Positions 1 through 11,275 of a stretch of DNA of 64,000 nucleotides are shown in pieces. The notes under the pieces are model-generated. The model was not told where the DNA came from. It did no database searches and worked only from the letters and a program-made list of their open reading frames with translations. Made by a program: the position numbers and the translations under genes. How positions within the stretch are numbered: position 1 is the first letter of the stretch; each line of letters starts with the position of its first letter. The DNA comes from Branchiostoma floridae (taxonomy: Eukaryota > Chordata > Leptocardii > Amphioxiformes > Branchiostomatidae): assembly GCF_000003815.2 (NCBI RefSeq), contig NC_049982.1, forward strand, positions 15,651,704 through 15,715,703. The letters are read 5' to 3'.

Positions 1-12
1 TCTCCCCAGCAT

Positions 13-1287
13 CTACTTCTTAGCAAAGGATATCTTCATTGCATGTGTTGGTGTAATCTTGAAGCCTTGCAGGGCGTCACGAGCAGCACCAGACTGCATC
101 TCATTGTCAAACTCAACAAAGGCGATATCGTGGCGACCTGGAACCAACCGTACTTCCTTAAAGCCTGGGAACCTAGAGGGAAGAAAGAAAATGCAATGAT
201 AAATAAGTTGAATGTGGCTTCCCTACTGCAAAATTAAATCCTGTGAACTTAAGCATTTACAGTTAGTAGTGCCTTCTAAATGTGGTATTTTGACTGTTGG
301 GCAGAGGCATGTCTAGGCCTAGAAATTGACCCTGTATATATAATATAGCATAAGATTACACTGTTAATCTGAATGGAGTACAATAGCTTACTGGTTGAAC
401 AGCATGGACAACATCATCTCCGTGGTTTCCTCAGGCAGGTTGGTGAGGAACAGGATGTTGTTGGGAGGCTGCTCGGCTTGTGGCTGTGGCTGTGACGGCT
501 GGGCCATACCAGGCATCATCTGCTGTGGGGGCTGGCCCATTCCTGGTGCCGGCCCACCTAATAACAATGCAGGAACAAAATTCAGTAATAGAGACAATTG
601 ACTGCTTCCATAGGAACCAGTAGTCACTGTAGTAGTATCCATTATTCGCAAAAAGGTCAATTTAACTGACTTGTGGATACTCCAGCAATCAACTACAGTA
701 GAAAGCCCCAGTAACATCACTTTGTTTGGCCAGTGATAGCACATGCCATGGCATATAAAAACATATAACGTTACCAGCTGAACGTTACATACATTTACAA
801 ATCATGGACAAAAAGATTTGTCTAAACCTAGATCTATCGAGGTTATCTGCTACACTTCTACTGCCTTACCTGGTGCCATCTGCTGTTGCATCATGGGAGG
901 AGGTTGTTGCTGCATCCTCTGCTGCTGCTGTGGAGGAATCTGAGCGGGAGCTGCTGCCTGCGGACGGGGAGCCGGCTTCTTCGGAACCTTCTCTTGGCGC
1001 TCTTTCTTCTTCCTCTCTACATACGTACCTTTCATCTTTGCTATAGCATCAGAGTCTGTCTTAGAATAGGCTATCCGCATGGGCTTGTCGTAAAACGGGA
1101 AACCCTGCATGGAACGGAGAGCCTGGGTGGCACTGTTGATGTCCTTGAAGATGACGAATGCTTGACCGCGCATCTTCAGCGTCTTGAGAGCGACTATGTC
1201 CATGATCTGCCCGAACTGTGAGAAGATGGCGTACAGGGACTTTTTCAGCTCCTCCTTCTTCACCTTCTCGTTGAGGTTGTTGATGTA
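13..1287 (-). CDS. SNRPA: U1 small nuclear ribonucleoprotein A (U1A/SNF), 5' end lost in gap
   Basis: Spliceosomal RNA-binding protein of the U1 snRNP; in invertebrates one SNF protein often serves both U1 and U2. Exons on the minus strand: 1287-870 (continuing into the gap), 557-392 and 172-13, with GT/AG boundaries and continuous frame. The readable part gives about 247 residues; human U1A has 282. The first exon holds most of RRM1 (it opens YINNLNEKV and carries RNP1 RGQAFVIF), then a Lys-rich stretch and a Gln/Pro-rich linker. RRM2 spans the last two exons, with RNP2 ILFLTNLP and RNP1 DIAFVEF, ending in KISFAKK. About a dozen N-terminal residues should lie in the N run. The long Pro/Gln linker favours U1A over the shorter U2B'' type. 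Identity is very secure. Confidence 0.95.
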
Positions 1288-1387
1288 NNNNNNNNNNNNN
1301 NNNNNNNNNNNNNNNNNNNNNNNNNNNNNNNNNNNNNNNNNNNNNNNNNNNNNNNNNNNNNNNNNNNNNNNNNNNNNNNNNNNNNNN
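1288..1387. other. Assembly gap (100 N)
   Basis: Exactly 100 Ns, the usual placeholder for a gap of unknown size. It removes the SNRPA start codon and the end of its first coding exon. The sequence resumes inside a copy of a GGTCCGGACC-containing repeat, which may be why the assembly broke here. Confidence 0.97.
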
Positions 1388-1631
1388 GTACAGGTCCGGA
1401 CCTAAACATCTGTGTACCTGTACCTAAACACACTTTTTAAGACTGCTGGACAAGTAAAAACTTGTGAGATTCAAATATATAATTTCCCATACAAAGATTA
1501 CAATTTATCACTAGAAATTATTGTTAGCTATATGTTTGATCTCCATATACTTGGTTAAAAATTTTTAGGTACAGGTGCAGGTCCGGACCTATACCTAAAC
1601 CCGTGTACCTGTACCTGAAATTTTGCTTAGG
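1388..1631. repeat. Two copies of a GGTCCGGACC / GTACCTGTACC repeat
   Basis: Related blocks at 1388-1432 and about 1568-1631 each contain the palindrome GGTCCGGACC followed by GTGTACCTGTACCT. GGTACAGG and CCTGTACC arms flank the palindrome, so each block is partly self-complementary. They are separated by about 135 bases of AT-rich sequence. This looks like interspersed repeat sequence rather than coding sequence. Confidence 0.6.
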
Positions 1632-2695
1632 TACACATCTCTACTTGTACTTAAGTTGTAGGGTATTTTTATAATACAGCTGACAAAAAAAATACCCTAC
1701 AAGTACAAGAATTATCAAGGCTATGCTTTCATGAAGAGCTTCTTCTGACCAATTTTCTACAAATTGTAAATTTATTACTATTAGTAATCTAGTATCAAGA
1801 CAAGCGATTGGATTTGGTCACTTTCATGGGGAGGGGGCAAAATCTGGGCGAGTGAGGGGAAGTGAAAGACAACGCCAAGTCCTTGATACGATAGTGTTAC
1901 GCTTTTTTTAAACAGGCACTTACCTTATACTTAGGCCAACAAAACTACGGTACCACCAAGCCACTTTCTACGCGGTTCACCTAAAATTACGTTAGGAAAC
2001 TTAGATCGCCCCCCTCCCCAATTCAAATTATGAGGCGCGCAACACAAAGCACACTTGCGACAAGGCTCGCTGTTTTTACCATCTAAAGTACGTTATACCT
2101 AAGTTCAAAGCTGTCACAATTATGTAAAATACCTTTATAGTCCGTTTTGTTACCTTTCTTTACAGAAATAGCCACAGAAGTGCCTCAAGAAGCCCTATAT
2201 TTCCTAGAGGACCGGGAAAGACAAACCCAAGCTAGCTTGCCAATACGTCTGCACGGCGTGGTCGTGACGTCATGAGGTCAACAAGGGTCAAATTGCCAAA
2301 GGACCTGCAATACCACTTTTGCTGATAGGTGGCGCCTTGAAATGTACCCGGTATATACCGTTGTCATGGTTGTTACTAGTCCGCCAGGGTGGTAATTATG
2401 TTTTGATAGGGGGTAATAAGGAGTGTCGGTGGTGGTCATTTATCACGGCATAATCATGTAATTATTCCACTACTTTTTAGGTACACTTTGCAACCTCCAT
2501 GCAAGGAGGTTGATTTTCAAACCTCCTTGCTCCATCATTTTTTGCCGGAGCTTGGCCGGAGCAGACACACAAACGGTTACGATCAGACCAATCAGCGTAG
2601 GGACTGGGTAATCAGCATGCATGCATGAGAAAGCCGTCCTTGTAAATGGACGTTTCCTCTCCTAATTCAGTTCCTGTCAGCCTTTCTTTTCTAAA
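1632..2695. other. Intergenic sequence between SNRPA and the first GHL10-like gene
   Basis: No coding exon is supported here. It must hold the 5' flank of the first secreted-hydrolase gene and probably the SNRPA promoter. One stem-forming inverted repeat is seen at 2501-2530: 11-bp arms GCAAGGAGGTT/AACCTCCTTGC around an 8-base loop. A short palindrome CGGTATATACCG lies near 2349-2360. I cannot place a TSS. Confidence 0.5.
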
Positions 2696-5600
2696 ATGGT
2701 ACTGACGGGTCTAGTTATTACCTGCTTCGTTTTCTTTGCCTCTGCCCTGGGTGAGTACTATGTCATCATGTTTAGATCGAGTATAAAGAGGTCCGACTAC
2801 GGCCTTATTACTGACCGACATGACAATGATATTTCCACTCACTGGCGATTAACTTTTCAGAGAGATGACAGGGCATGATGAATTTGATTAAGTATCGTGG
2901 TCCGACCAGACTGGACTTGAAAACCCCGATATATATGTAGCCTTTTCTGATATTGTTGTATGCTAGCCTTCAGGTTTCTCCTACCCCAAGTCCACCACCT
3001 AATATGGTGATTGCATTTAACATTACATGTAGTACAGAATTGGAAAACATGCCAACGTGAGCGTTAACTTTATTTCTACAGCAAGCGATCCAGAATGTAC
3101 AGGCTCTGTTGCTTCTAACGGACAACACGGTCACTGCGCCACTGTGTCATCCTGTCCATACAGCTACTTTGTCTCCGGTCTCTGTCCCTCGTACGGCCAC
3201 GACATCAAATGTTGTTACAACTGCCATCTGGGAGGATGCCAGATGGACTCAAGTATGATACCTTAATTTTCTTCATGTTTTATTTTTTCGAAAGAACTTT
3301 TTATGATATAAGTGCACGGCCATTGCATTAGAATAGTCCGCTAAGGGTGCGGACACATAGGTCGTGCGACCGTCGTACAGTTTTCAATCAGGCCGCGACA
3401 GAACCAACCACCTACATGGATCCAAAACAGCATCTTTGTATACCAAGATAGTTTAACTTTGCAGGAGACACACATTTTTGTTCTCAAAAATGCCCACGGG
3501 AAGTTAGCGATCGTACGACGATCGCACGACCTCAGTGTGACCACGCTCCATTATAAGGACACCGCCTGTCGATTCGGGCGGATACAAGCTTTAACGTCTT
3601 TGTACTTCTCTTGGTAGATATCGGGACGGGCACTGGGACGGGTACAGACACTGGAACGGGAACAAGCACGGGGACCGGGACGGCAACGCAAACGGGAACG
3701 TCGCCGTATGCTGACGTCCGCGCCACCTGGCTGAGCCGGTACGACCACGCGACGTCCTTGGCGGAGACGGCAGCCACCTTTGCCACACTTAAGGCAAAGG
3801 GAATCAACCGCGTTTATCTGAACGTGTGGGCCAGCGGTAGGGCAAATTCTATTCATATCACATCAGATCCGGAAGGATGTTGGAGTGTTTACAACGAAGT
3901 GTACTGGCTGTTAAATTTACTCAATGATATTGATACAGCTGTCCGTATCCCTCTAACAAAGGCTGATCTTTGGATTGATAACTTGTGGCCCAGTTATTTC
4001 AGCACAACAAGATGAAAATAAGCCTACACACACACTCACACACACACACACACTTGCGTTCGTTTCTTTATAATAATAATAATAAGAAGAAGAAGAAGAA
4101 CTTTATTGCACGACATTTGTACACGGTACAATGTATGGCAACGACTGTTACACAAAGTACAAAATAGGTATATATGTGGCACAGGTCAAATTAACATTGA
4201 GTCCTGTTCTAGATCCCATGATTGAACGGAAACGCTTAAAGAATATTAGAGGGCAAAAGTTTGAGTTTCCTAATAATTAGATAGTCATTTGCTACACTGA
4301 CTGCTCACAGGCCAGATCTACTTCCAATCCCGGACATTCGAGTCGCTGGGGATCCGTGGGTTTGTGAGGGACGTGCTGGGATGGGCTGTAGAGGAGGGAC
4401 AGAAGAATGGGATCGAGGTAACTTGTTTTAAGGCACAGTGCGTTTTCAGTTTTTAGGATCTTGGCAAGAGCCAATTGTTAAAAAGTGTAGAGTAACTGTC
4501 TGTTGTTCAAAACTTGATGCATAAATGAACAGCATTATTCACGTACACGTGGATGCCTTAATTTCAAATGCTACACGTATCACCTTGCTCCACTTTTCCC
4601 ACAGGTATGGGCATGGTTTGAGTACGGTCTGAAGGCATGTTGGGGTTCCAGTCCAACTGTCACAGTCTTCTCAAACAAGGTGTACGGTCTGGGCTGGATA
4701 AAGGGACAGGCTGGGGAATATTGGTGGATGGATGCAGGGAACACACAGGTCAGCTGATATTTGTTTGGTACTATTTTCAAGCGGATTTTGATAGAAAAAT
4801 TGTTGTTCGTGGCATGCAAACATGTATTTTTTGCACTTATTTTCAACACATCATTCATCAAGGTTAGTTTTTCGTATATGCAGTTTGTGTTCCACAGGTC
4901 CTGGACTTCCTCGCTGGAATGATGCAGGACGCAGTCGACAACTACCCTGGGCTGGCTGGTGTTCAGCTGGATGACCATTTTGTTCAACCCTGGCAGCTAG
5001 GAACTGGCCTGGTAGCAACGATGACCAACGCTGCAAGGCACATCCTCGGGTAAGTGAGGGCGGAGTGGTGGTGGTTTGTCCAAAGGAGGTTGCGAACTGG
5101 ACACAGCTATTGGGATGCAATTGCTATACATGTATTCTGTTTTATCGGGGGGAAATAGGAGAAATGTCTCATACCAGTGAGCATAGTATGTATAATGATG
5201 GGGCAGCCAATAATGTCATTTGGTAGAGCATTTAAATGCAACGAACAGTTGCTTTGATGTCAACATAGTAATCCGTTTTGATGTTGACCTTTGCTTTGAG
5301 TTGGACTTACCTGAACACTGACTGCCTTCACCAACCCTTCAGTCAGGTGTCAGGGAGGGTGTCGCTGTCACCGATCGCCCCTCCTAGCCTGTCGCTCACA
5401 AACTACAACGTGGACTGGGCCTCGTGGGCAAGGGATGACATCGGCTTCCATGAATACGTTCCTCAGGTGGGTTGGTAAGGCTTAACAAGAAGTATGATTG
5501 TAGCATGCTTACTATTTATTGTCATTCATATCAATTGTGAAAGCGTTCCAATTTATACACTTGAAGCAGACCGTGCCATTGGCTGAAGAGATATTTCTCT

Positions 5601-6027
5601 GGAAACGCAGGATTAGGCAAAATTCTAAACTTCCAGACTATTTGCGGATGCAGACATTTTTCAAGATCCAATCGCTTGTTCCTTGACCAAAAGCAAACAA
5701 GGAACAAGAAAATGGGGCATATCAATGATGTCCGTCTCTTGTAGCAAAATAGAACAATATTAGAAGTTTAGAACAATAGCTTCTCTCTCCCCCCTCCAGA
5801 TTTACCGTGAAGACGCCTCAGTCTTTAACACCGACCTGGATCGCGTCATGTCGGAGGTTGGAAAGACGAAGCTTGTCCCTGGGCTCCGGTGCATCGGCTC
5901 GGGTTCTCCCACGACGTACTCCGCGCTCAGTCAGATGATAAGTCGGTGTGAGGCGGAGGGTGTCGGATATAGCGTCTGGTACTCCAGATGTTTCACTCTA
6001 CTGTACACGGACCTCATGCTGGGGTAG
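2696..6027 (+). CDS. Secreted Cys-rich + GHL10/DUF187-like TIM-barrel protein, copy A
   Basis: Exons 2696-2750, 3082-3252, 3618-3836, 4311-4417, 4605-4748, 4898-5049, 5343-5466 and 5800-6027 join to 1200 nt, 399 residues. Order: hydrophobic signal peptide (about 1-18); eight-cysteine module (19-75) with the pattern GHC-x5-C-x8-CPS-x5-KCC; a Gly-Thr repeat linker (about 78-103); then a barrel domain from PYADVRATW (105-113) to the end. Barrel landmarks are KGINRVYLNVWA, IEVWAWFEYG and GVQLDDHF (Asp257/Asp258). These resemble the glycosyl-hydrolase-like 10 family known mainly from bacteria. Substrate and activity are unknown; a secreted glycan- or cell-wall-acting enzyme is inference. The start was chosen because the ATG opens the signal peptide and the frame closes over all eight exons. 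A near copy with the same exon phases follows at 7356. Confidence 0.85.
3618..3710 (+). repeat. Gly-Thr dipeptide repeat linker (GGGACG-type hexamer repeat)
   Basis: The start of exon 3 is an imperfect GGGACG/GGCACT/GGTACA hexamer array that translates to about a dozen Gly-Thr pairs broken by Asp, Ser, Ala and Gln. It forms a flexible, potentially O-glycosylated linker between the Cys-rich module and the barrel. The paralogue at 7936 lacks it, having an 11-residue shorter linker of different composition. Confidence 0.8.
4026..4100 (+). repeat. CA and ATA/AAG microsatellites in an intron
   Basis: An imperfect (CA)n tract at 4026-4053 is followed by an (ATA)n/(AAG)n tract at 4071-4100, both inside the third intron of copy A. 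They are simple-sequence repeats with no coding role. Confidence 0.9.
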
Positions 6028-6074
6028 GTGATGTGAGGAAAGAAACACAGCACCACATTGTGCAAGTGGAGAGA

Positions 6075-6080
6075 AATAAA
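6075..6080 (+). other. Candidate poly(A) signal for copy A
   Basis: AATAAA lies 48 bases past the copy A stop codon, in the right orientation and distance for a short 3' UTR. Motif only; no GU-rich downstream element was assessed. Confidence 0.5.
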
Positions 6081-7355
6081 ATAACCGAACAAAGTCTGCA
6101 CTGCTGTTTCGTTACTACTGTTCGTCAGTGTGCGTTTACTGGTAGGGTACATATGAACGTCGTGGCCATGCGGAAAGCTACGCCAATCGTCTACAACAAA
6201 TATTCCTCACTGGCACTAAACATCTCAGCAGTAGCACCGGTGTTACTAACAGGGCAGACACACCAATGATACTTGCGTTTTCTGCTAGTGGCACTGGTGC
6301 TGTCCTTGGCGCTGAACGAGGGTCCCAAGATGCAGGTTGACTGACATATTAGTCCTGGCAAAACATGAGTTTCCGGCGACAGGTCCTGCAAAAATTAGGG
6401 TCAGTCTGAAGGGATTCTCTTTTTTGTTGAGATTTGATCGAAGTAATCCAACGAAAAATACAGTTTAACAAAACATATAACGTTACATGTAAAATGAAAC
6501 GCATTGGGACTTTGCATTTTCAACATCATACCATGCAGATGTACATTGAATAAGCACACGTATCTATAAACTGAACAAAGAAGTATAATGTTTACTACAC
6601 TTACTTACCTCAACAGTTCAAAACCTTAATCTGGGTGTGAAGTACAGGGAGTCTGTGCTGAATTTCGTAACTCAGATTGAAAATTAATACCCTACAGAGG
6701 TTTAGCTGTTAGCAGATCAAGGGACCGGTAAGCGGTAAGCGGTAAGATCTGCTTTTAGGTCACATGGTTTGGGTTTGAATTCCAATCTAAAAACTTAAAA
6801 CTTGAGATTCTGATCAGGGTGATCAGAGTCTTTGCATTAGAAGTATGAAAGGTCGCTACATTTTTTAATGGAAAGGTGTAACAGAGACTTCGTATTGACA
6901 TACAACCAATTTCAATTAAGGCTTCCCAGCTAGCTAAATTCTGCAACCAAGGGGTTTTGCTGCTGAATTTAGAACTGATAAATAAATTCCAGTATAGAGC
7001 TTCATTTGACCTACACAGCCACTCCATGTACAGAAAACGTGCGCATTTTCACTATCACGTAGACTATCGTGCCACGCGACTAGATTCATCTAATAAAGAA
7101 TAGTCCATGACCCTATGGCCCATTGACGGAAACTTGTCTGGGAATAGAAGGAATGTTTTCAAGCGTCCACGACAGGACGACAGGTGTTATTGGCTCTTCA
7201 ATCTATTCAAGAAAGTGTGTAAACATTAGTTGACCAATCAACATAGTCGTTTGTTCCTTTAAAAAGTCACCAAGACTGTCCTAAGCCGTACTGACACCCG
7301 GACACCTCACTGGATCAGCTCTTCAGAGTTTGTTGGACGGGCATCTTTGTGCAAA
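6081..7355. other. Intergenic spacer between the tandem hydrolase-like genes
   Basis: No coding exon is supported. A small GGTAAGC heptamer triplet sits near 6728-6748. The 5' flank of copy B has a TTTAAAAAG stretch near 7258 that could act as a weak TATA-like element about 100 bases upstream of its ATG. Otherwise featureless. Confidence 0.45.
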
Positions 7356-10249
7356 ATGACACCTTTTGTTATTGCCATTGTGTTCTTGGGCCTTGCCTCA
7401 GGTAGGTATGATTACACGTAAAATACATGATACAGAAACGTTAGTGCACAAAAACTTAGAAATCGAATCATGGGCGTCTAATTTGTCTTCAGCAAACGAC
7501 CCTGAATGTGCCACTTCCTCGGCTCACGGGCAGCAGGGCCACTGCGTCACCGTGGAGTCCTGTCCGTACGGCTACTACGTCAGCGGCAAGTGTCCCTCCT
7601 ACGGCGACGAAGTCAAGTGCTGTTACAGCTGCCATTACGGAGGATGCCAGACCAACTCAAGTACGATACGTTATCGTTACGTTATTGCCTTCCCTATATG
7701 ATGGGCTTACAACCTCCTTGATGATTTTTTACGGTTCTTGGTGGCAAATGAACATTCGCACACAAAATCCGTGTGTGTGTTTCGTCACACTTTTGACAGA
7801 TAAGCCTAGGGGATCGGTGGGCGTCACTCTATCGTCAAAGAAAGTGGTGAAAAGTGGCACAACGTCAGGGGGCATGGCGAGACGGGCAGACCTATAGATC
7901 TTTATGAACAAATTATTCTTAACTACCTCTGATAGGTATCGGAGCCGGGATAGGGACGTTGTCGGGAGCGGGAGAAAACGTCACATCCCCGTATGCTGAC
8001 GTTCGTGCTACCTGGATGAGCCAGTACGACCACGCCAACACCCAGTTTGAAATGGCGGTCACATTCGCCCAACTTCAGGCAAAGGGCATCAACCGCGTCT
8101 ATCTCAACGTATGGGCCGACGGTATGACAAATCATAATTATATATAGATTGGAAGTATATCGGCATATTTACAGATTGCGAAATATACACATATCAAAGA
8201 AGTTCTGAATGCACACAATCGTATTGATACAGCTGTCTACGTTCTCTTGAAAGAACTTTGGACTCGTAACTTTTCTAGGATTATATAAATAGTACATGCG
8301 CACACGTGCAAGCACGCGCTCGCCAGCTCTTATTATGCAATAGGATACAGTAAGTAGAAGTTATTTTGGAAAAAGTAGTTATGAGATTAATGGTGTGTAA
8401 AACGAAAGCGTGTGTCTACAGGGCAGATCTACTTCCGATCTCCGACCTTCGAGTCGCTGGGGATCCGTGGGTTTGTGAGGGACGTGCTGGGATGGGCTGT
8501 GGAGGAGGGGCTGAAGAGAGGGATCGAGGTAATCAAACGTTAGGCCGTATTAAAGAATCAAATACTTTCTGTCTCACATTTGTCATGTTTGGTATAGGCC
8601 AAATTAGAGTCACATGGAAAAAGCCCAGGTAACTCAGCCATTGAACAAGGTTTCCTGTAGGAATAGATCGCATGTTTTCCGTACTGTTTCTTAGAATTCC
8701 CCAAGATCCCATAGGAGTACTAGTTCATATGTATCACGTTAACTTTGTATAGATACTTTGGCATCCCTTGAACTTGTAACGCACGGCATAAAACTGTTAA
8801 ACTCGGGAAATTTTGTTACGATATCCAATTACATGTAGTTGTAATGCCTTGCACACAGGTATGGGCGTGGTTTGAGTATGGTCTCATAGCCACCTGGGGT
8901 TCCAACCCTACTGCTTCCGTCTTCTCCACCACCGTGTACAACAAGGGCTGGATGAAGGGAGAGGCAAAGGGATACTGGTGGTTGGATGCAGGGAACTTCG
9001 AGGTGAGACCAACCCTTCTCTCTATGACATATATGTAATGAGGTGGTTGTGTGATATCCACCGTTTTCAGCTATATAAAAGTAGCGCTCTGTTTGATACT
9101 CCCTAGCAAAAGCAATGGAATGACTGTATAATACTACATGTAGCTGCTCATGACAACTTTGTATTATTTCAAAGGTTAGGCAACGGGCTATTTGGAGTCA
9201 TTCTACACATTGTGCTTTGTTGATGGGTTTTAATGGGGCATCTACTTTTGAAGGGACCTGAACTTGAACTTGTAAACAATGTTTCCTCAGGTCCTGGACT
9301 TTGTTGCTGGAATGATGCAGGATGCTTTCGACAACTACCCTGGGTTGGGTGGTGTGCAGCTGGACGAGCATTTTGGCCAACCTTACCAGCTGGGAAGTGA
9401 CTTGGTGGCAACAGTGAATGATGCTGTTGTCTACATCCTTGAGTGAGTAGGGAATGTCATATCACGATAGCTGCCACTTGTCCATCCTGTTCCTCAGTTA
9501 CAATTTTATACACTTCCTTAGATAACCAGTGTTTTTCTCCAAAGATAATTGTTCCTTTCTATGGACATGTGCACTATTCTCTTTAACTCACTAATGCTTT
9601 GATGATTCACGTCATCTCCAGGATGGTGTCTGGGAAGGTGTCAATGGCACCAGTTTCACCTCCTCAATCATCATTGCTGAACTTCAACATGGACTGGGCT
9701 CGATGGGCAAGCGATGACATCGGGTTTCATGAATATGTGCCAAAGGTGGGTTGAAATCAGCTTAAAGCTGACCAAATTATGGCATAACATACATTGGTTT
9801 GAAAGATTCCCCCAAATGAAAAATTGTATGAGAACCTGCTGTTGTACAAACAACTAGACTATGAATAAGTAATAGTTAGATCAAACAGCCATGAAAAGCA
9901 ATAAGTAATAGTTAGATCAAACAGCCATGAAAAGCAGTGTCCACTTCGGAGTTGTACATGTACAGAGGTAAGCACTTACGAGGTCTACCCAACCATTCTG
10001 CATCCCCTCCAGATCTACCGCGACCTAGCCTCCACCTTCGACTATGACCTGACCCAAATCATTGCAGAGGTTGGAAAGGACAAGCTGATACCTGGGATCC
10101 GGTGCATTGGCTCAGGTGCCAACACCCCGTACAACGTGCTGAGTGACATGATGGATCGCTGTGAGGCTCAGGGGCTGGGACACAGCGTCTGGTACTCCAA
10201 ATGTTTCACTCTGCTCTACCCAGACCATGTGCACAGTGGTGCGCAGTAG
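7356..10249 (+). CDS. Secreted Cys-rich + GHL10/DUF187-like TIM-barrel protein, copy B
   Basis: Exons 7356-7401, 7493-7660, 7936-8121, 8422-8528, 8859-9002, 9291-9442, 9622-9745 and 10013-10249 join to 1164 nt, 387 residues. Exons 4 to 7 have exactly the same lengths as in copy A (107, 144, 152, 124) and all phases match, so this is a tandem duplication. It has a signal peptide (MTPFVIAIVFLGLASG), the same eight-cysteine module (SGKCPSYGDEVKCC), a shorter non-repetitive linker containing one N-glycosylation sequon (NVT), and the barrel domain. Where copy A reads GVQLDDHF, copy B reads GVQLDEHF (Glu243). Family as for copy A; function unknown. Extracellular location is inferred from the signal peptide and cysteines. 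Confidence 0.86.
9864..9935. repeat. 36-bp tandem duplication in an intron
   Basis: Two perfect copies of a 36-base unit starting AATAAGTAATAGTTAG lie head to tail (9864-9899, 9900-9935) in the last intron of copy B. Their identity suggests a recent event. Confidence 0.9.
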
Positions 10250-11275
10250 CAAAACATTGCGAACTGCTTGCTGCTTACTTGCTTAAGTCGAGTCCATCCG
10301 GTCTCGAGTTGCAAAGTGCTTAAGACAAATACATGGAAAGAAAAGCATCCAATTTGCTGTGTCATTGTTTCTCTGCATGTGCCTTTCATTCACACAAGCT
10401 AAGAGCCTCCTTTTCAATCAGCTCATTACAACAGAATGCTGTCCTGTCCCTGCTCCAACATAGGCACAAAAAATAGCCACTAGTGGATGGCACCTGCATG
10501 TTTAATAGTTTTGGCTCGAGCCATGATACATGTACACTTGTCAGTGTAAATGTCACATTTATTACCATGCTGCAGTCCTACAGCCAACAGATGCCATTTC
10601 CAGATGTTTGTGTGCATGTTTCTCCAATCAAAGTCATTTCTTACATCCTCTAGGCACACAAGTAAATCAGAAGAACCTCTCGGTAAAAATCAATTGCAGG
10701 ACCTGACTTTTTTTATAAGTTCTGCTGCCTACATGATATGTCCTATACAGAGCACCAAGAATCACCAGTTTGCACCACCAACAGCACTTTATCACATGAT
10801 CACCTGTCCAGCTAGTTAACAAAGCCTTTCTAGCATCACCAAGTTGGCTCCTCACTCTCTACATCAAGGCTTTCATCCTGCCTGCTTTGGGAAACCTACC
10901 ATATGTCTTACACATTCAAACATAGACTTAACAGGATTTTTGACATTTCACCTGTCCATTTATCTTGCTATCCTGAAGTGTTACAGGTTATGACACATGC
11001 TGGCCTACTTATACATGTACCAATCTATCCTGTTTTGTCCATTGTCATCTAACCACCAGGCAGCTCATCCTTAATGAAATTAATGTCTCTGATCATTTTG
11101 CGATGGAAGGCATTTATTGAAACTGACAAAATAGTCTCAAATCCTGCAAAGTCTATCTTTAATAATACAGTAGTACGAATCAATTACACTGTCAACAGGA
11201 TGCATCTACCACCTAGAAGCAATGGAAGCCTGGAAGCAATGCGTTGTGTAGGAAGACCAACAGTCATGGCTGGCG
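10250..11275. other. Convergent intergenic region between copy B and QDPR
   Basis: Holds the 3' UTRs of two convergent genes and no supported coding exon. On the minus strand AATAAA (TTTATT at 11113-11118) lies about 160 bases past the QDPR stop and is its likely poly(A) signal. I see no clear poly(A) signal for copy B close to its stop. Confidence 0.5.

Noticed and set aside
558-744. Open frame extending the second SNRPA exon upstream
   Set aside because: A good AG acceptor at 558-559 and exact phase with the first exon show this stretch is intron.
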